Origin: Cardiocondyla obscurior
Lineage: Eukaryota; Arthropoda; Insecta; Hymenoptera; Formicidae
Assembly (NCBI RefSeq): GCF_019399895.1
Contig: NC_091867.1
Span: forward strand, 3,286,001-3,350,000
Reading direction: 5' to 3'
DNA length: 64,000 nucleotides
Shown: one piece after another, positions 12,881 through 26,612 of the stretch
Numbering within the stretch: position 1 is the first letter of the stretch
Layout: each line of letters opens with the position of its first letter
Translations under genes and position numbers: made by a program
The notes under the pieces: generated by a model
Database searches by the model: none
The model's input: only the letters and a program-made list of their open reading frames with translations
Told to the model about the DNA's origin: nothing

Positions 12881-14631
12881 GGATGATGAAAATCGAATTA
12901 TGCGTATTAATGTAGACCCTGTTTATTGCTGCGAATGGCGAGAACGGAGGGGCAGCAACGCCTCCGCTGTTACCTGTGACAGTGCACCTGTGCCTGTTGA
13001 CTAATTTGCTTACCGATATCTCGTTAGTCGTCTAACGGATTGCACTTGGAATAAGAGCGCGTTTGCTAGAAACGAGGGAATATCGACGCGAAGCGAGTAA
13101 ACCACAAGCATAGTGCTCGCGGTAGCTAAGCCGGATAATTCCATATTGCCCTACGCATTACATAGTATTCCGACGGCCTGTGTTGAAACAAGAACCCCAT
13201 TACGCGATCAGTATAATTTCGCAGGTCACTCCGAAAATATTGAGTATTCTCTCGACTTCAGCACCGGAGAACTTCGAGCCGTTGATAGTATCGTAATTTT
13301 TAATACTGTGAGACGGTTTAAAATTATAGAGATAGCTCGAACATCAATCATTCTTTAGGTAAATTAATACTTCCAATAATTTACTTTTAATTATTTTTAA
13401 GAATATAATTTAATTAATTTATTTTTTTATTGTCAATTAAAAAGAACAAACTACTGGCATTTAAAGTTAATTTTTTTTTTAGCAGAGAAAAATGTATCTC
13501 GAATAACGCGGAGGGAATGTAATTTTTGTCGGCGACTTATTGAAATCGATATACAGTGTGTACGTGACGTTAATATGCGAGTCAGATACAGCTGTTAAAA
13601 TTTTGCGGTATTTCATGTCGACGGTAAAATTGCGACGGTGAGAAATTACGGAGGACGTTTACGCAGAAATGTTGCACAAACATTTGGCCAGCTACAGGTG
13701 TGACATATTCAGCGGTGCCAGAGAAACATTTGAGTTGCGAAGCGAAATTGCAATGCTGAGAAACAGTTGTAGCCCACTAATGCATTACCAGGCCCGCTTA
13801 ACGATCCCGTACGCAGGACGGATTAATAATCCTAATTATGCGCCAGAGGGACTCATTACGGGAAATCCGAAATTAAAATATTCCTTCATGGATTATCGGC
13901 TTTTCCGTGACGACGGAAAATGAAAATGAGATGAGGAAAAGTCGGGGGTTGCATCACGACGGGACGGACGTTTCAAAGAAAATGAATGGAAGAGGGACGG
14001 TAATTGTTTGCGCGACGGCTTCGTCTCTCGACCACACGGTTGTGATATTTGCTCAGCGGCTTTGGCATCTGGTGATTATGAGTCATTTATGCCCTTTAGC
14101 ATTTCTTAAGTTTCTTATCTATTTATTCTCTTGTTTAAGTATTTTTTTTTTATGTTTTTAACATTTTAGAATATGTTTTAAAGACGTCCTAAGAAACAAA
14201 TAATAAATTACAAATTAAAAAAAGTATTTATATAATTATACTTTAAATATACATTTAAAATCGTAACAATAATTGTCTAAAACGTTAGTAATCGGAAAGA
14301 CAATAGCGAGACAACATAGTTCCTTCGCAATTTTGTTTTTGCTCGCACCGCGAATAGTATTCTGGCAGGTGAAAGTAGCGACGACAAAGTAAGAAAATGC
14401 ATCCTTTTTTTCCATTCCGCGCCGTCGTCTTCCGTCCGGAAAAGGAAAGTCCTTTCACTGATTAGCCGGAAAAACAAATGTTCGCCTGATTGGTGATGAT
14501 GAAGAAAAACGAGCGATGACAGGAAGCACCGGCGCAATAAATCGGAGCCACGATTGCAGGCGCATCTCAGTGTCTCATCTTGGTCTTCACATCTCGAACA
14601 TACCTCTTATTCTACGTCGATCAATACTGAT
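12881..14631. other. Intergenic region between divergent trpl and the His-rich gene
   Basis: No gene is supported. Short plus-strand frames at 13113-13358 and 13669-13923 have no splice context or recognisable product. This space must hold the promoters of both trpl (leftward) and the histidine-rich gene at 14632 (rightward). Confidence 0.6.
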
Positions 14632-17290
14632 ATGACGTATACGAACGAACTGAGGATACTATGGTGGTTATTGGTTATCACGGTCCTTCTCGATGGCATA
14701 CCGGCGATAAGGAAGGTCAGTAGACCTCCAATCAGTTTTCGGTACTCCAAGGATTTAAACGCAGAGGCTACGAGCCACGGAGGTATGTAATATACAATTA
14801 TCGATACAACAATCTTGTAAATAATAAAGAATAAAAATTGAAAGTTGCTCGACAAATAAAACAATTTCCATATTTGCTTTATAAAGAAATTGCATGGATT
14901 TTTGCAGGATTATCGATATTTTTCCATACGTGCCGTGTTCTCTTTTACCGTCACGTGAAATAACCGTTTTTAACATTGACGAAGGGGAAAATACAATAGA
15001 GAGAATGCAGCTAATGGATTATGTGGATTTATTGTCGATCGTGCTAATTTGTATGTTTCAGAGAATTAGGAGCACTTGAATTTCACAGTGTTTGAAACGT
15101 GTGCATTTGCCGTATTTAATCTTTAACGAGAGATTTATACTTTTTTTTTATTTTTTATTATTAAAACTTAAACAATTTTACTATTAATTATGCGTACGTA
15201 AAGAAAAAAATTTTTTTTATAATAAACAAACTAATAATTGCGTTACTTTAAATGTATAAGTTTTAATTTGAGACTAAATTTTCTCCAACTGAGAAAATTT
15301 GTTAAACTGAGATTAAATTTTTTTTTCTTCGCGTACATATTACATGCATATATAATGTTAATTAATTTAAAATATTCAAGACATTTTAGTAGACTTTCGA
15401 TAATAAAGCGCACTCGCTGCACTTCCATATTTTTATTAATTAAAAAAAATTAACGGGCAGTTTCACCTCTGGCATTTTTTTCCCGGCATTTAGTGCGTTA
15501 AAAGTTGTAATATTTGCAAGTATAAGCGGATACGTTGAATCGCGCTCGACAGATGGAAAAGGCTCGTACCTCAGAATAGATGATCTGCCTTTTGACGTGC
15601 AGATCAAGAGGCACGAAGAAGAAGGAGCGGCCTCTCACCGACGATAAAGCCTCGGTAATTTTATTTATATTTTATTTTATTGAAACAGGCGGCGACAGAC
15701 GTCACGAGGAGGGCGGAGGCTCGAAACACGATGAGGACCACCACGACGCACACGGCCACAAGGGCGATAAGGTACAAGGGTTCGTTTTCTAGCCACCATT
15801 GATGTGCGGACCATTCACGTCTACGTCGATGACTTTTCCTTCTTTTATCGTTTGTAATATAAGCACCCACGGTGCTTCTATTCCCCTCGCGCGTTGCTAC
15901 AAGAATATATATTACACGACTTTTTTTTTTTTTTCCTTCTTTGTACGAATATCACACCCGAGGAATCCGAGACAGGCCTCGACCTAGAAAAGCATTCGGC
16001 GCACGACTATAAAGTATTTCACCCCTTTATATCGAACCTCTGCCGATCGTTTTATATTCCCCGCGAATTTCTCCCGGTGTGCTCGCCGGAGAGAAAGAGG
16101 ACGTTGATTTCATTCCTCCGGAATTGGTATTCTAACAATGTCGCGAATTCGATGCTTTTTAATGAAACGGAGACTCGCGAGCGAGCTCGGTAATATATTT
16201 TTTACGAAGCGCATATTTGCTCTTATTATTTTTATGTCGTCGCTCTTGCAATAAACTCATATTCTGATCATTTTGATCGGGAAAGGGTTACAAGACCTTC
16301 CACGAGTTCGAGAAAAGCGACAAGGGACACCTCGATAAGGAGAAGCACAAGCACGAGTATGACGTCGAGGATGGCGAGGAGAAAAAGAATCACAACGAAG
16401 CTGGTCATTATGGCGAGGAACACCATGGCCAGGAAGGCGAGAAGAATGCGAAATTCGGTGAAGAGGGCAAGCATGAAAAGGGATATAGTACCAAGGGAGA
16501 GCACAGCGTCTTCAAGAAGGTGCAACTCGCTTTACTTTAATCTCGTTTAACATTAATTTATTTTATTAATATCCATTATAATTAAAATGCCCTGATCGCG
16601 GTTTTTAATACTAACACATGTTAGCATGTATTTCTGCGAATGATAAGCCGCTCGAGATTATAAGATATAAGATCAAACTACAAGGCTTCTGTTTTCCGAT
16701 ATAACTGTTTAGGCTTCCATATGATGATCTTTTGTTTACATTCAATATTAAAATACTTCAAGGTATGCGAAGATATGCATAATGCTTAATATGTAATTCA
16801 CACATACTAGTACTAATACTGTAACTTACGTATGCTACAAGTTATACTTTTGAATTAACATATTAATTACTTTTAGGACGAATATGAAAAAAAACATGAT
16901 TTTTATGACGAATATCACGAGGATGGAGGAAGCGAGAAGCACGGTGGCTGGCACGAAGAGCACGAGGGCAAAAAGGGTGGCCACGAAAAGAAAGGATCTC
17001 TGCATGCGGGACATAAAGAGGTTATTAGTATTAAAACTTTTTTTTTTTACTAAAATTATTCATGGCCTTATCGTATCTTAAATTTGGTTTTAATAAATTC
17101 TATAATTTCGATATTAATTTAGGGTCATCATGGCTCTGAAAAGAAACACGAGGGCGGTCATCATCATCACGAGAAAAAGGGTCACAAATCGGCAGAAGGA
17201 CACGACAGTCATCACGATCATGATGAAAAATACGGTCACAAAGAAGGACATGCGTCGGGGCACAAGTGGTCAAAATCAAATCAGCATTAA
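14632..17290 (+). CDS. Secreted His/Lys/Glu-rich protein, copy A
   Basis: Function unknown; the composition suggests an extracellular metal-binding or matrix/cuticle protein, which is inference. Exons: 14632-14782, 15689-15771, 16286-16519, 16877-17020, 17123-17290, in frame, 259 aa. Exon 1 encodes a signal peptide (ELRILWWLLVITVLLDGIPA). The rest is nearly all His, Glu, Lys, Gly and Asp: exon 3 opens GYKTFHEFEKSDKGH, exon 4 DEYEKKHDFYDEYHEDGG, exon 5 has HHHHEKKGHK and ends near HKWSKSNQH. Exon 3 is exactly 78 codons, as is its match in copy B 8 kb downstream, and the exon-edge sequences agree, so the two are tandem duplicates. It resembles an insect His-rich family that Pfam lists as a domain of unknown function (DUF4779, from memory). 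I used the Met next to the signal peptide; an in-frame ATG at 14554 would add 26 residues. The exon 4 donor (GAG|GTTATT) is weak. Confidence 0.8.
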
Positions 17291-19600
17291 CAAACTGCCG
17301 CAAAAAGTGACGGCAAAAAGGTCTGTTTTTCGGCCCATTTTTTGGACCCTCAAATTTCAAACTTTTTTTTTCATATTAAATATTATTATATGATGAGATA
17401 TTAATCCCAGTAAATTCGGCGAATATATTTTATTTACTCTCCACGTCGAGAATTTTGCGAATAAACCGAAGCTGTATATTTGCTGCAGCGTCTAGTGTCG
17501 TGTTATCACATTCATGTTTATTCGGAGGACTTACGATAACCAACATTAATTTTGATATTAAATAAATAGCTATGCAATTTGTTAGATTTTCACAATTATT
17601 TATGTAATTTTTATTTACCGCATATAAATATATTCAAATGTAACATAAAACATATAATAAGTATCATATTAAATATTCGTACAAATAATTGTGTAATAAA
17701 TGGAGCTGTCTAACGAAAGCGAGAATATTTCTCAAACAGGCGTCATGCTGTTATTTCTTTTCTCGGCGTAGATCGTTGAGAAAAGTGAAAATCTTAGTGC
17801 AAAACTGGTCGCGCTCCAATGCACGCTGCATTGTGCGAGCAAACAGTAGTTTATACATTCTGATGCAGATGTATGGCATCGAGGCAAGCTTGCGAGTCTT
17901 CATCTTCTTGAGTAATTGGAAACTAAGTAGAAGACTCTAATTTTAGTTTATCGCGCTTTTATAATTAAAACAATATGATTTCAATTTTAATTGCCAACAC
18001 CTACACTACCTTCTGAATACTTAATAATGATTATTAATTTTCAAACAAATTGCCACCTTCTCGAAGAACATCCTTCGATCCTTTAATAACTTAAGAAACT
18101 TTTGTAAAATATATTTTAACGCCTCGTACCTATTAATAAAAAAATCACTATTCAAAAAGAATAATTGATATTAAGTTAATTGCGTAATAAAGTAAAGTAA
18201 TTAACTGAATAGATTGATCACTGATTTTACCGAGATACATCTTTTAGTTTGTAAAATACAAAGATATAAGAGTAAAAATTTTTACAATACCACCCCATTA
18301 GAAAATAATATTAATAATTTATTATGCGCATAATATTTTAACGTCACAAAAATAACATTATTGTAAAAATGCGGCATTTTCGTTGAATCATCGCGAATCT
18401 TTATTCAGAATATGCTTTTGCTTTGAATTATCTTCGTGTCTATTACTCCGCGTGTCTAATTACGTTTCCGTAATTAATGCGAACGAGTGACACAATCATT
18501 TGGAACCTGTAGTTATATAATCCTAGGTAGGCGTATTATTCAGAGGATTGATCAAAATGTAATTGTGTTCAATGTTCCTATTTTCTGGTGAATTTACCCG
18601 ATTATCAATTTACTTTGACGATCGATTACTGTGTGTGTAGACAGACGACCCGCTTATATCACAAGCAATGACTGATTTAACGTTCACCATTAACATTTAC
18701 CAAAATTTATCAAAACGCCCTATTGAGTAATCGTTTATTAAAACAATGCAACAATCATTTCTGAAATTTTTGCTTGTTATCAGAACTCGAAAAATTTTAC
18801 TTCCAACTAAATACGTGTATGTTTACGGCCGCGCGATTAAAATAAAATCAAGACACACGGATAAATGCTTACCGTGCAAAGAAATAAAGAAGGAAACGAC
18901 TGCGAAAGGGCTATGAGACGCGAAGGAGTAAACCTATTACGTTTGTTATTTCTATTATTGTATCGCTGGGGAATTTCGGGCGAGTCTTCAATTTGCATGA
19001 AGAGAGGTAGGGAAAAAGGTGGCGTTTCCCTCTTTTCCGAATCCCACGTGTCCGATTTTTACGATGTCATGGGTTGAATTTCAGACGGGAATAAGAAAGA
19101 CCATTGCGTATAACGAGATCAGTAAGCATCTATCGTCGGGAGTACCGCTGGGACAATGGGTCCGCGGAGATTGCACCGTGGGATTGTTAAAGATGACTGT
19201 TTGTCGGCTTAGGGTCCACCGTCAGAAAACTGTCAGAGTTGCTTCACACGTCTGACATAGGTTCATGAATTCTACTCCCTACGGCGAAGCAGCCGGGGAA
19301 AATAATTTAGTGCACATCGATTTCGGTAATTCCATGTCAGACCTTGTAGATTATTTCTGTCTTAAATAACTTTAAAAAATTTACATTAGCTCGTTTTTTT
19401 TTTCTTTCTTATGGAAAGATTAATTTGTTGAGAAATCTAACTTTCTTTTGATATTTCGAAATTTTTCATTGCGCGTACCTTTCCGAATCGAATTTATCGG
19501 AGTTTCGAAATGCTCCTAGCGTGACAACAGTCGCTTGCGTAACAATAAATTCTCTTCAATTACGTCTTTTAATTAAGGCGCAGTCTGGGGTTGTCGAACG
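17291..19600. other. Spacer between the two His-rich genes
   Basis: AT-rich, no coding sequence supported. A frame at 18865-19077 contains a signal-peptide-like run (LLRLLFLLLY) followed by a donor (AGAG|GTAGGG), but its phase does not join any downstream exon I can find. Confidence 0.55.
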
Positions 19601-19610
19601 TTGACGCGGC

Positions 19611-19618
19611 TATATAAG
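19611..19618 (+). promoter_or_regulatory. Candidate TATA box for His-rich gene B
   Basis: GCTATATAAG is a strong TATA match in a moderately GC-rich context, 1.1 kb upstream of the copy B start codon. A start near 19640 would need a long 5' leader or an untranslated intron before 20740. Confidence 0.35.
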
Positions 19619-20739
19619 TGACTGACCCATTTAGGCTTGAATGCACGCAGAAATTTGATTTAACTTTGCGTGAAAAGTCGCACCAAGAAACTTCTTTTCA
19701 CTTTGACTGACATAATCAATCTAAATTTTACTAAACCGAATAAAATGTATAAAGTACAAAGTTAAAAATTTAGATTAACGCTATTAAAATTGCTTTAGTT
19801 AAATTATGTTAAGATTTAAAAAATAGACAAAATAATAAAATAGAAATCCAATAACAAAAAGTTTATATTTGTAAAATAAATAATTCTTTTATTTATCCGA
19901 GCACTGTAAAAAAAAAAAATTAATAAAAGCTAACTAAGAAAAAGAACTATGTTACGCATTAGACTGATTTAAAAAAGCGGCATGCGGCTTACTCGCTCGA
20001 TCGCGAATTCCAATGCAACTAGCATAATTTACATTGTTTGCACGCTGTCCTTTGAAGTTTGAAGTAATTTACTTGACGTCGGAAACCGCGGGAGGTCGTG
20101 TGTGACTTTACGCGATGTACATTATCCGGCGTGCAAAAGTGCAACATTAATTTCGACACGGTGCATGGAAATGCAAAACTCACACTCGCGATCAATGGAC
20201 TTGTCAGCGATCATTGGATTTCGACTGAACAATAATGCAAATTCAATTCTGACGATTGCAATCCACCGCGAGAGCACGGGGGCATTACGCTATTCGGTCG
20301 ATCGATCGCGAGAGTGTAAAATATGTAAATGTAAAAATAGCGCGGAAGAAGTCGCGCCTGTAAAATCGCGATGCAAGCTATCTCAGAGATATCACTTCCT
20401 CCGCGTTACGCTACTTAACGTTGCAAAAAAAAAAAAGAACATAGCGCGTTACACAAGGTACATTAATAATAGACTAAATAATGAGCGATTGGGATGTGCT
20501 TTCAGATCGGCTCCGGCCGAGCGACGATCTTGTGCAACCACTGGAGAAAGGAGGAAGCCGAATCGAAGGAGCGATCGATGCAGGACCGATTGCCGGCGGT
20601 TCCTACGACACTTCGAGGTGCCTAATCGCTGTGAAACTGTCATATCATTCGCGAATGGTTTTCTGATAGAAGAAACGACTTGATATAATTGCCTGGCCGC
20701 GTCAGGCACGCGGCTCAGTCTTTCCCGCGAATCCGACGA

Positions 20740-23700
20740 ATGATGAAAACCTACCGGAAGCTGGCGGCCACGGTGCCACTGTTGCTAATCCACTTGGTAA
20801 TATCTCGATAATAAGGGCTACCGTGCGACGTGGATTTGATTAATTTCTCTCGTAGCGCGCGTGACGTTTTGTCGACATATACGCGTACAACATTTGCCAC
20901 GAAGGGCAAAATAAATAATTTCCAGTAAATGTGCAAACGCGGGGCTGTCAGCGGCAAAGGTTGACGCGCGTTTACGTCAACTTTTAATTAGTACGGTGGA
21001 GTGAGGCAATAAAGTGGTACGGTGCCGAATATGTGAAATATGCACGGGGTTTTGTCCGAGTTGACATTAATCTAAATTAATACGCGTGACGTATTTAGCA
21101 CTAATAAATTTTATCGCGTTCGTGAACAATTACCGCTCTTACCGCAAGCGCAAGTATAAGCGCAATTAAAGAAAGCTTTGGCATTAATTGCTCTTTAAGG
21201 AAATCAAAATTCTATTAATGTGATTTACAAAACAATCGTGTTTAACGTACATATTTATAATAGGAAAAAATCTACATAATTAACATCTACCTATTTGCAG
21301 CTGACGTTACAAATCGGAGACGCGGAACGTGATCGCGCAAACATTTCCATTGCCAGAAACGATCCCGGAATTGTTTTGGAGGAGGTAATTATTACTGGAA
21401 GCGGAAATAACACTCGTGTAATCGCAAACGCGGTAGCGGAGGATGCGTCGCAACTGGACGACGAGATACTCTCGCTTCTGTCGAAGCGCGAGACACGGAG
21501 AGGTGAACGCACCGATTTGGACCAGGATGCGGTGCAATCTCACACAACCGTTAACGCGAACGAAGAGGACGATTTAGAAATAATGAGTCGTGTGATCGCC
21601 AAGTACGAGCCGCAGAGACTCACGTCCAGGAAGACCAAGAGGAAGATTGTCGACAGTTCAAACGGCACTCGTGGTAAATAAAGCAAAATTACTTTCCTTC
21701 GAACGTTACAGTAGTGCAAAGGAGCATTCTGTAGATCTTTGTAATTGAGAAAGTTTCGCTTCTGTTCCTGTCCCTTAGGTATTCACGGCAAGGTGGTGGA
21801 ACCAATAACGGATCTCGAAAGAGCTTACGCCGAGGTGCTACAAAATATATCGCGGAGAACGCCAGAATTGTCGGCGAATAATGCCGAGCTGAAATCCTAT
21901 TTATCCCAGACGGCGAAGCAGTTAAAACAAGCTCACGTTCCGAAAGTGATAACTCGCCCCGTGACTAACGAAGGAGCGGAAAAGTCGCGTTCCGATTCCT
22001 CTCTCACGTTTTCTGCTCTAAACAAGAAGTCGAAAGGGCTGCCTAAAAAGTATTTACACTTGAATCGCACCGCGTCTGGATTCTCATCAGCCGAGGATTC
22101 GGAATCTGGCGAAAAACTATTCGGCGGTAAAGCGTCGAGTACGCCCGCGTATAAAGCATTTAACGGAAAGGCAAAGTCGAGGAACGCATCTGGATCGACG
22201 TCAAATATTTATTCTGGTCCAGCAAAAAAGTCTAATTCCCGCCGCAAATTAAATATTCAAGAATCGATTCGAGATATAGATCGATTTATTGCGCAACTTA
22301 ATAATAGTAACATCATCAAAGGAAATAATTTGAAGAGCTTAAACGTTTCGAATGATGCCGCTCGATTATTGCCGAGATACAACGTGCCAAGACCATTTTC
22401 TGTATTACAATCGCCTAATACGTTTGTTACAAGTACCGACACGTCGTATAGAAAACCGAGCTCTACGCCAACTGGCTTCAACCACCAACATCAAATCGCC
22501 CGTTCTTCCGCGAACGTTCTTCCGCTGGTCCTTCCGACAGATCTTTTCAGTCTGCCTCCGACACGTCGTTACGTTCCGATAAAGCGTGTAAATCATCTCG
22601 AAGAAAATTCAACGACAGTTGTGAGTACGGAAGCGAGTCCGACAAGTCCCATAGGGGAAAGAACTACCCTCGCAAATTACGATGCTCTTTATACGGCTAT
22701 AATTGGCACTACGAGAAGTCCTTTGGCCGCCGTTAATAGCCAGCAGAACCACGGCTCTTCGGATTATTACACCATTACTGACAATCCCACGGAGAGGTCT
22801 GTTACGAGGACGAATTTCGCGGCAACTTATCCACCCGATCAAACATCCGCTTCGTACACCGCTGAACGGCAAAAGGATTCCCCGGAAATAGACGACGACG
22901 TCTCGTCTAGAATCACCGGCTATAACGACGATGAGAGATTAAATTTAAATGAGAATCCCGGCGTCGCGCACTATAACAAGTTCGCGAACTTATACTCAAT
23001 TAATATGCATAACGTGTTTAATACGCCGAAAGCAATTGCGCAAGAATTTAAGCAACCAGTTCAGCCTTCGCAACAGCAAGTTTCCACCCTCTCTTACGCA
23101 ACTTTAAAACCTCTCGCTCCCACGTTGCTAAAAGTCCGGCCGATTATTTCGGCTCAGTCCACGCCGTATTACGATAGTAGATTAGTTGTTTCACAAGATG
23201 GACAGTACAGCGCGAACGGCAATAAAAACGACGAAATAAACGAGCAATCCCGCGGTGAAGACAAGATTGGGAAAGACGATAATGATAATAATGGAAATTA
23301 TGAAACTCAAGTCGACCGAGAAGCTTATAAAATTTACGAGACGCCAAATAAGCAGCGTGAGAAAAAAAATCGCGAGGAAAAAAAGGAGGATCGTTATCCG
23401 CAACAGAGCCGCAATTATGGATTTGAGAGTAAAGATAAACGTTATAAATATGATAAGAGTGGCAATAGTAGTAGTAAAAATAATGCCAGACTCGAAAAAT
23501 CTGAAGATGTTCGGCATGAAAATAACGACGACGAAGAGGAGGCCGAGGAATCGGAAGAAAGCGAGCATGTCGGCATCGAAAAAAGTAAAGACGAAGACAG
23601 TAAAATTCCACGCCATCAATATAATAAATACGAATATGACACCGATGATGATAATTCTGACGAGAAGCAGTATGAGAGTCCGCGCTATAATCATGAGAAA

Positions 23701-24991
23701 TATAACAAGCCGAAAGACCGTCGAGATAAACACGATTACGAAGATAATAATGAATATCAATTTAACAAGCCGAAGTATTTTGAGTCAGTGCACAATGATG
23801 AAGACCATGAGAATCGCTCTGACAAAAAAAAATTAATAAACGACAAACGATATAAGAAAGATCAACGGGATCGTAAATATAAAGAGAGTGAAGAGGAAAG
23901 CGTCGCTGAAGACAAACCAATTTTTAAGGATCTAGGGGTCTACACGTCGGAAGAAAGGGATGATGAACAAAGCAGTAGGGAAGAACACGCGACCGAGAAA
24001 CACGAGCCTAATCCTACGCACACAAGCGAGAAGTATCATCCTCGGCCCGAAAATGACCGTTATGATTATCCTAGGCAGGATAGTGAGAATCGAGATAACG
24101 ACAAAGAGAGTGAGCTTGATCATGTGCACGGCGAGACTCAGGAACACGAGCACAAGCACGAAGAGCATCACGGAAAGAAAGGAGGAGACCATCACTTTGA
24201 GAAAGGCGGAGGTGCGGAACATGAAGAGGAACATCACGGGCACGAGGGAGAAAAGGGGAAAAAGGTAAATCATTTACTTAAATTACTGTTGTTTGTCAAA
24301 CTTTATTGAGTTACGATAATTACTAATAATTTCTCATTTATCGTTCGCAGGGATACAAGGTTTGGCACGAGCACGAAAAGGCCGAGAAGGGACACCACGA
24401 CAAGGAGCAGGCCAGCAAGCATTACGACGAAAAGGGTGGTGAGGAAAAGAAGCACGACGAAGAGGGTGGATATCACGAGGAGCATAATCACGGCGAGGGT
24501 GGCAAGAAGACGTCGGAGTTCGCCGAGAAAGGCAAGCACAAGAAGGGCCACACCACGCACGGCGAGCACTCGGTGCATAAAAAGGTAAGATGACACGGAA
24601 ATCAAATTCTTAATGAAAACTATATCGCTGTTAATATCAGGACGAGTACGAGAAGAAAACGGAGTTCTTCGACGAGTTCCACGAGGACGGGGACGTGGAA
24701 AAGCACGGCGGGCATCATCACAATCACGAGTTGAAGAAGGGCGGCCACGAGAAAAAGGGTCATCACGACGGGGCCGACCACGAAGAGAAATACGGTAAGG
24801 AGGAGAAGTTCGAAAAGGGCGGTCATCACGACGAGCATAAGGGCCACAAAGTAGAGGAAGGCGACGACCATCATTACGATCACGATCACAAGTACGGCAA
24901 GAAGGAAGGACACGAGCGCGGAAAAAAATGGAGCTTTAAGAAAGGCGACGGCGGCGGAGACGCGGGTGGTGATCATAAGCATGATCGCTGA
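20740..24991 (+). CDS. Large secreted acidic/His-rich protein, copy B
   Basis: Exons: 20740-20796, 21301-21673, 21779-24264, 24351-24584, 24641-24991; in frame, 1166 aa. Exon 1 opens with two adjacent ATGs and gives a signal peptide, KTYRKLAATVPLLLIHL, continuing LTLQIG in exon 2. Exon 3 alone encodes about 828 residues of disordered, Ser/Thr/Asn/Pro then Asp/Glu/Lys/Tyr-rich sequence, with an internal run of the YDSRLVVSQDGQYSANG type and dense stretches such as NNDDEEEAEESEESEHVG. From about residue 925 it becomes His-rich, and the last two exons (GYKVWHEHEKAEKGHH, then DEYEKKTEFFDEFHEDGD) match the last three of copy A. Possible dibasic processing sites occur (LLSKRETRR, RKTKRK). Function unknown: probably extracellular, perhaps calcium or metal binding or a structural matrix protein (inference). 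The B-specific exon 3 makes it 4.5 times the size of A. Confidence 0.83.
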
Positions 24992-26580
24992 GGCGAAAGA
25001 CGTTGATCGAGGAGTGATTTTTCAACAATCGCGATCGCACCTCGGTGTTGCGGTAGTCTCGGAATAGATCAATGTTGCTTTGATATTGATCACGCGTAAT
25101 GGAAATGTTATGTATTACTTTAGAGGACGGTTTGCCCGTCTGGCCACTGTTACCCATATTGATCACCCACGATTGAAATATGACATATTATGCGCTTTAG
25201 CTTACGCTGCTATATCTAGCTCCAGTTAAGCAGGAGTGAGTAATTGAAATGTCAAAGTGAGCATTAATTCAGGAAGTAAACGATTGATCTCTGCGAGCTG
25301 AATTTCCTGCGAATCCGGAAAACTACGTAAGATATCGTAGATAAATTTTTCTTACTTCTATTCAATATCAAGCTCGTAGAATATAGAGAAGAAAATTGAG
25401 AGAAAAAAAAAAAAAAAAATCTCAATTAAAAAACTACTGTTTAACAGATAAGATTTTTTCATATTAATTCGGTGCGATGCTTGCTAGTTTTATTCGCATT
25501 TATTATTACCGTATCTTTAGGTACCGCTTAAATTACATTTTATTAATTAGTAAAACATATTTTTATTAAGAAAAATCCATTTCTTAGTAACTAATGCTGA
25601 AATAAGATTAAATTTCTTAGAACTAAGTTATTCAATTATAGGAATTTATTTTGTGGAACGAGAAGGATATTTCTTGGTAACGAAATGATGACGCTAATGA
25701 AACCATATTCCGATAATGAAATATTCAATAAGTATCGCGCGTTCCACCGATCATTCTCAATTAGAGAGTAATACAATTAATTAAAAAGCAATACTTCGCT
25801 ATTGTGCGGAATTGGAGATGCTGATAGATGAAGTTTGCTAAAACTGCAATTTCTTCGTTACTTCAATTAATACCATCTTCTCGCTTACATTTCCACAGGA
25901 AAGTGACTTCATTTTATGTCACGTTAGAAAGATTAATATCCACATGGGGATGCAACACGAGAATGGTAGTAGAACAGTGTCATTTATGTCTCTTTAACTC
26001 CTCTAATGAGAGGTGGCGTGAAAAAATTTCCCTCCCCTGATGCTTTGGAGAATTCTCCAAAGTAGCCGCTTAACGAGAACGACCGTAAGGATTAATTACG
26101 CGAGAGGTACGCCATTCTCTGCCTCCTTATCTTTTTCCGACCGTCCTGTTGCGCTGATAATACGCTCTTTCGTCTTCGTTGCCTCCGAGTATACAGGTAT
26201 CGATCGGTCGCGTGGCATTCAGCCGAGAATCGCGGAAGGGACTTTAAAGGGAATGCCGCGGATGCAAATGACAAACGATTTACGACCAGTACTTTATTAA
26301 AGAAGCTATCGGTCTCTTTGGCAGCTGTGATAAAAGATCTCGAGCGAAATCAGGTTAATATCGGAGCGTCATTAACGAACGAAATGTCGGCCGAGTGACG
26401 TCGGAACGTTTTAGTGTCTAACGATTGTCCGGTATAATCCACGTGGGAATTGACCAGCGGCTTTGACTCGCTCGTTCTCGGGATATCGTCGTCTATCGTA
26501 CACTATCAGGTACGATATTCATACTTTCACGAAGCGGATAATATCGGGACGATTAAGGCTGCGTCAAATGCGGCTCTTCC

Positions 26581-26612
<32 letters not shown>

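Noticed and set aside
14909..14960. Possible exon 2 of His-rich gene A after ttttgcag
   Set aside because: In the required phase it stops within 20 codons, while joining exon 1 directly to 15689 keeps the family sequence.
15601..15655. Possible extra exon with KRHEEEGAASHRR
   Set aside because: The reading contains a stop before any donor, and other phases do not fit exon 15689.
20102..20683. 193-codon open frame on plus
   Set aside because: Arg/Ser/Cys-rich with no family resemblance, overlapped by another frame and a minus frame; it lies in the likely leader region of His-rich gene B.
23144..24273. Long minus and alternate-frame ORFs inside His-rich gene B
   Set aside because: Shadows of the Asp/Glu/Lys-rich exon 3; the plus frame has splice continuity and a signal peptide.
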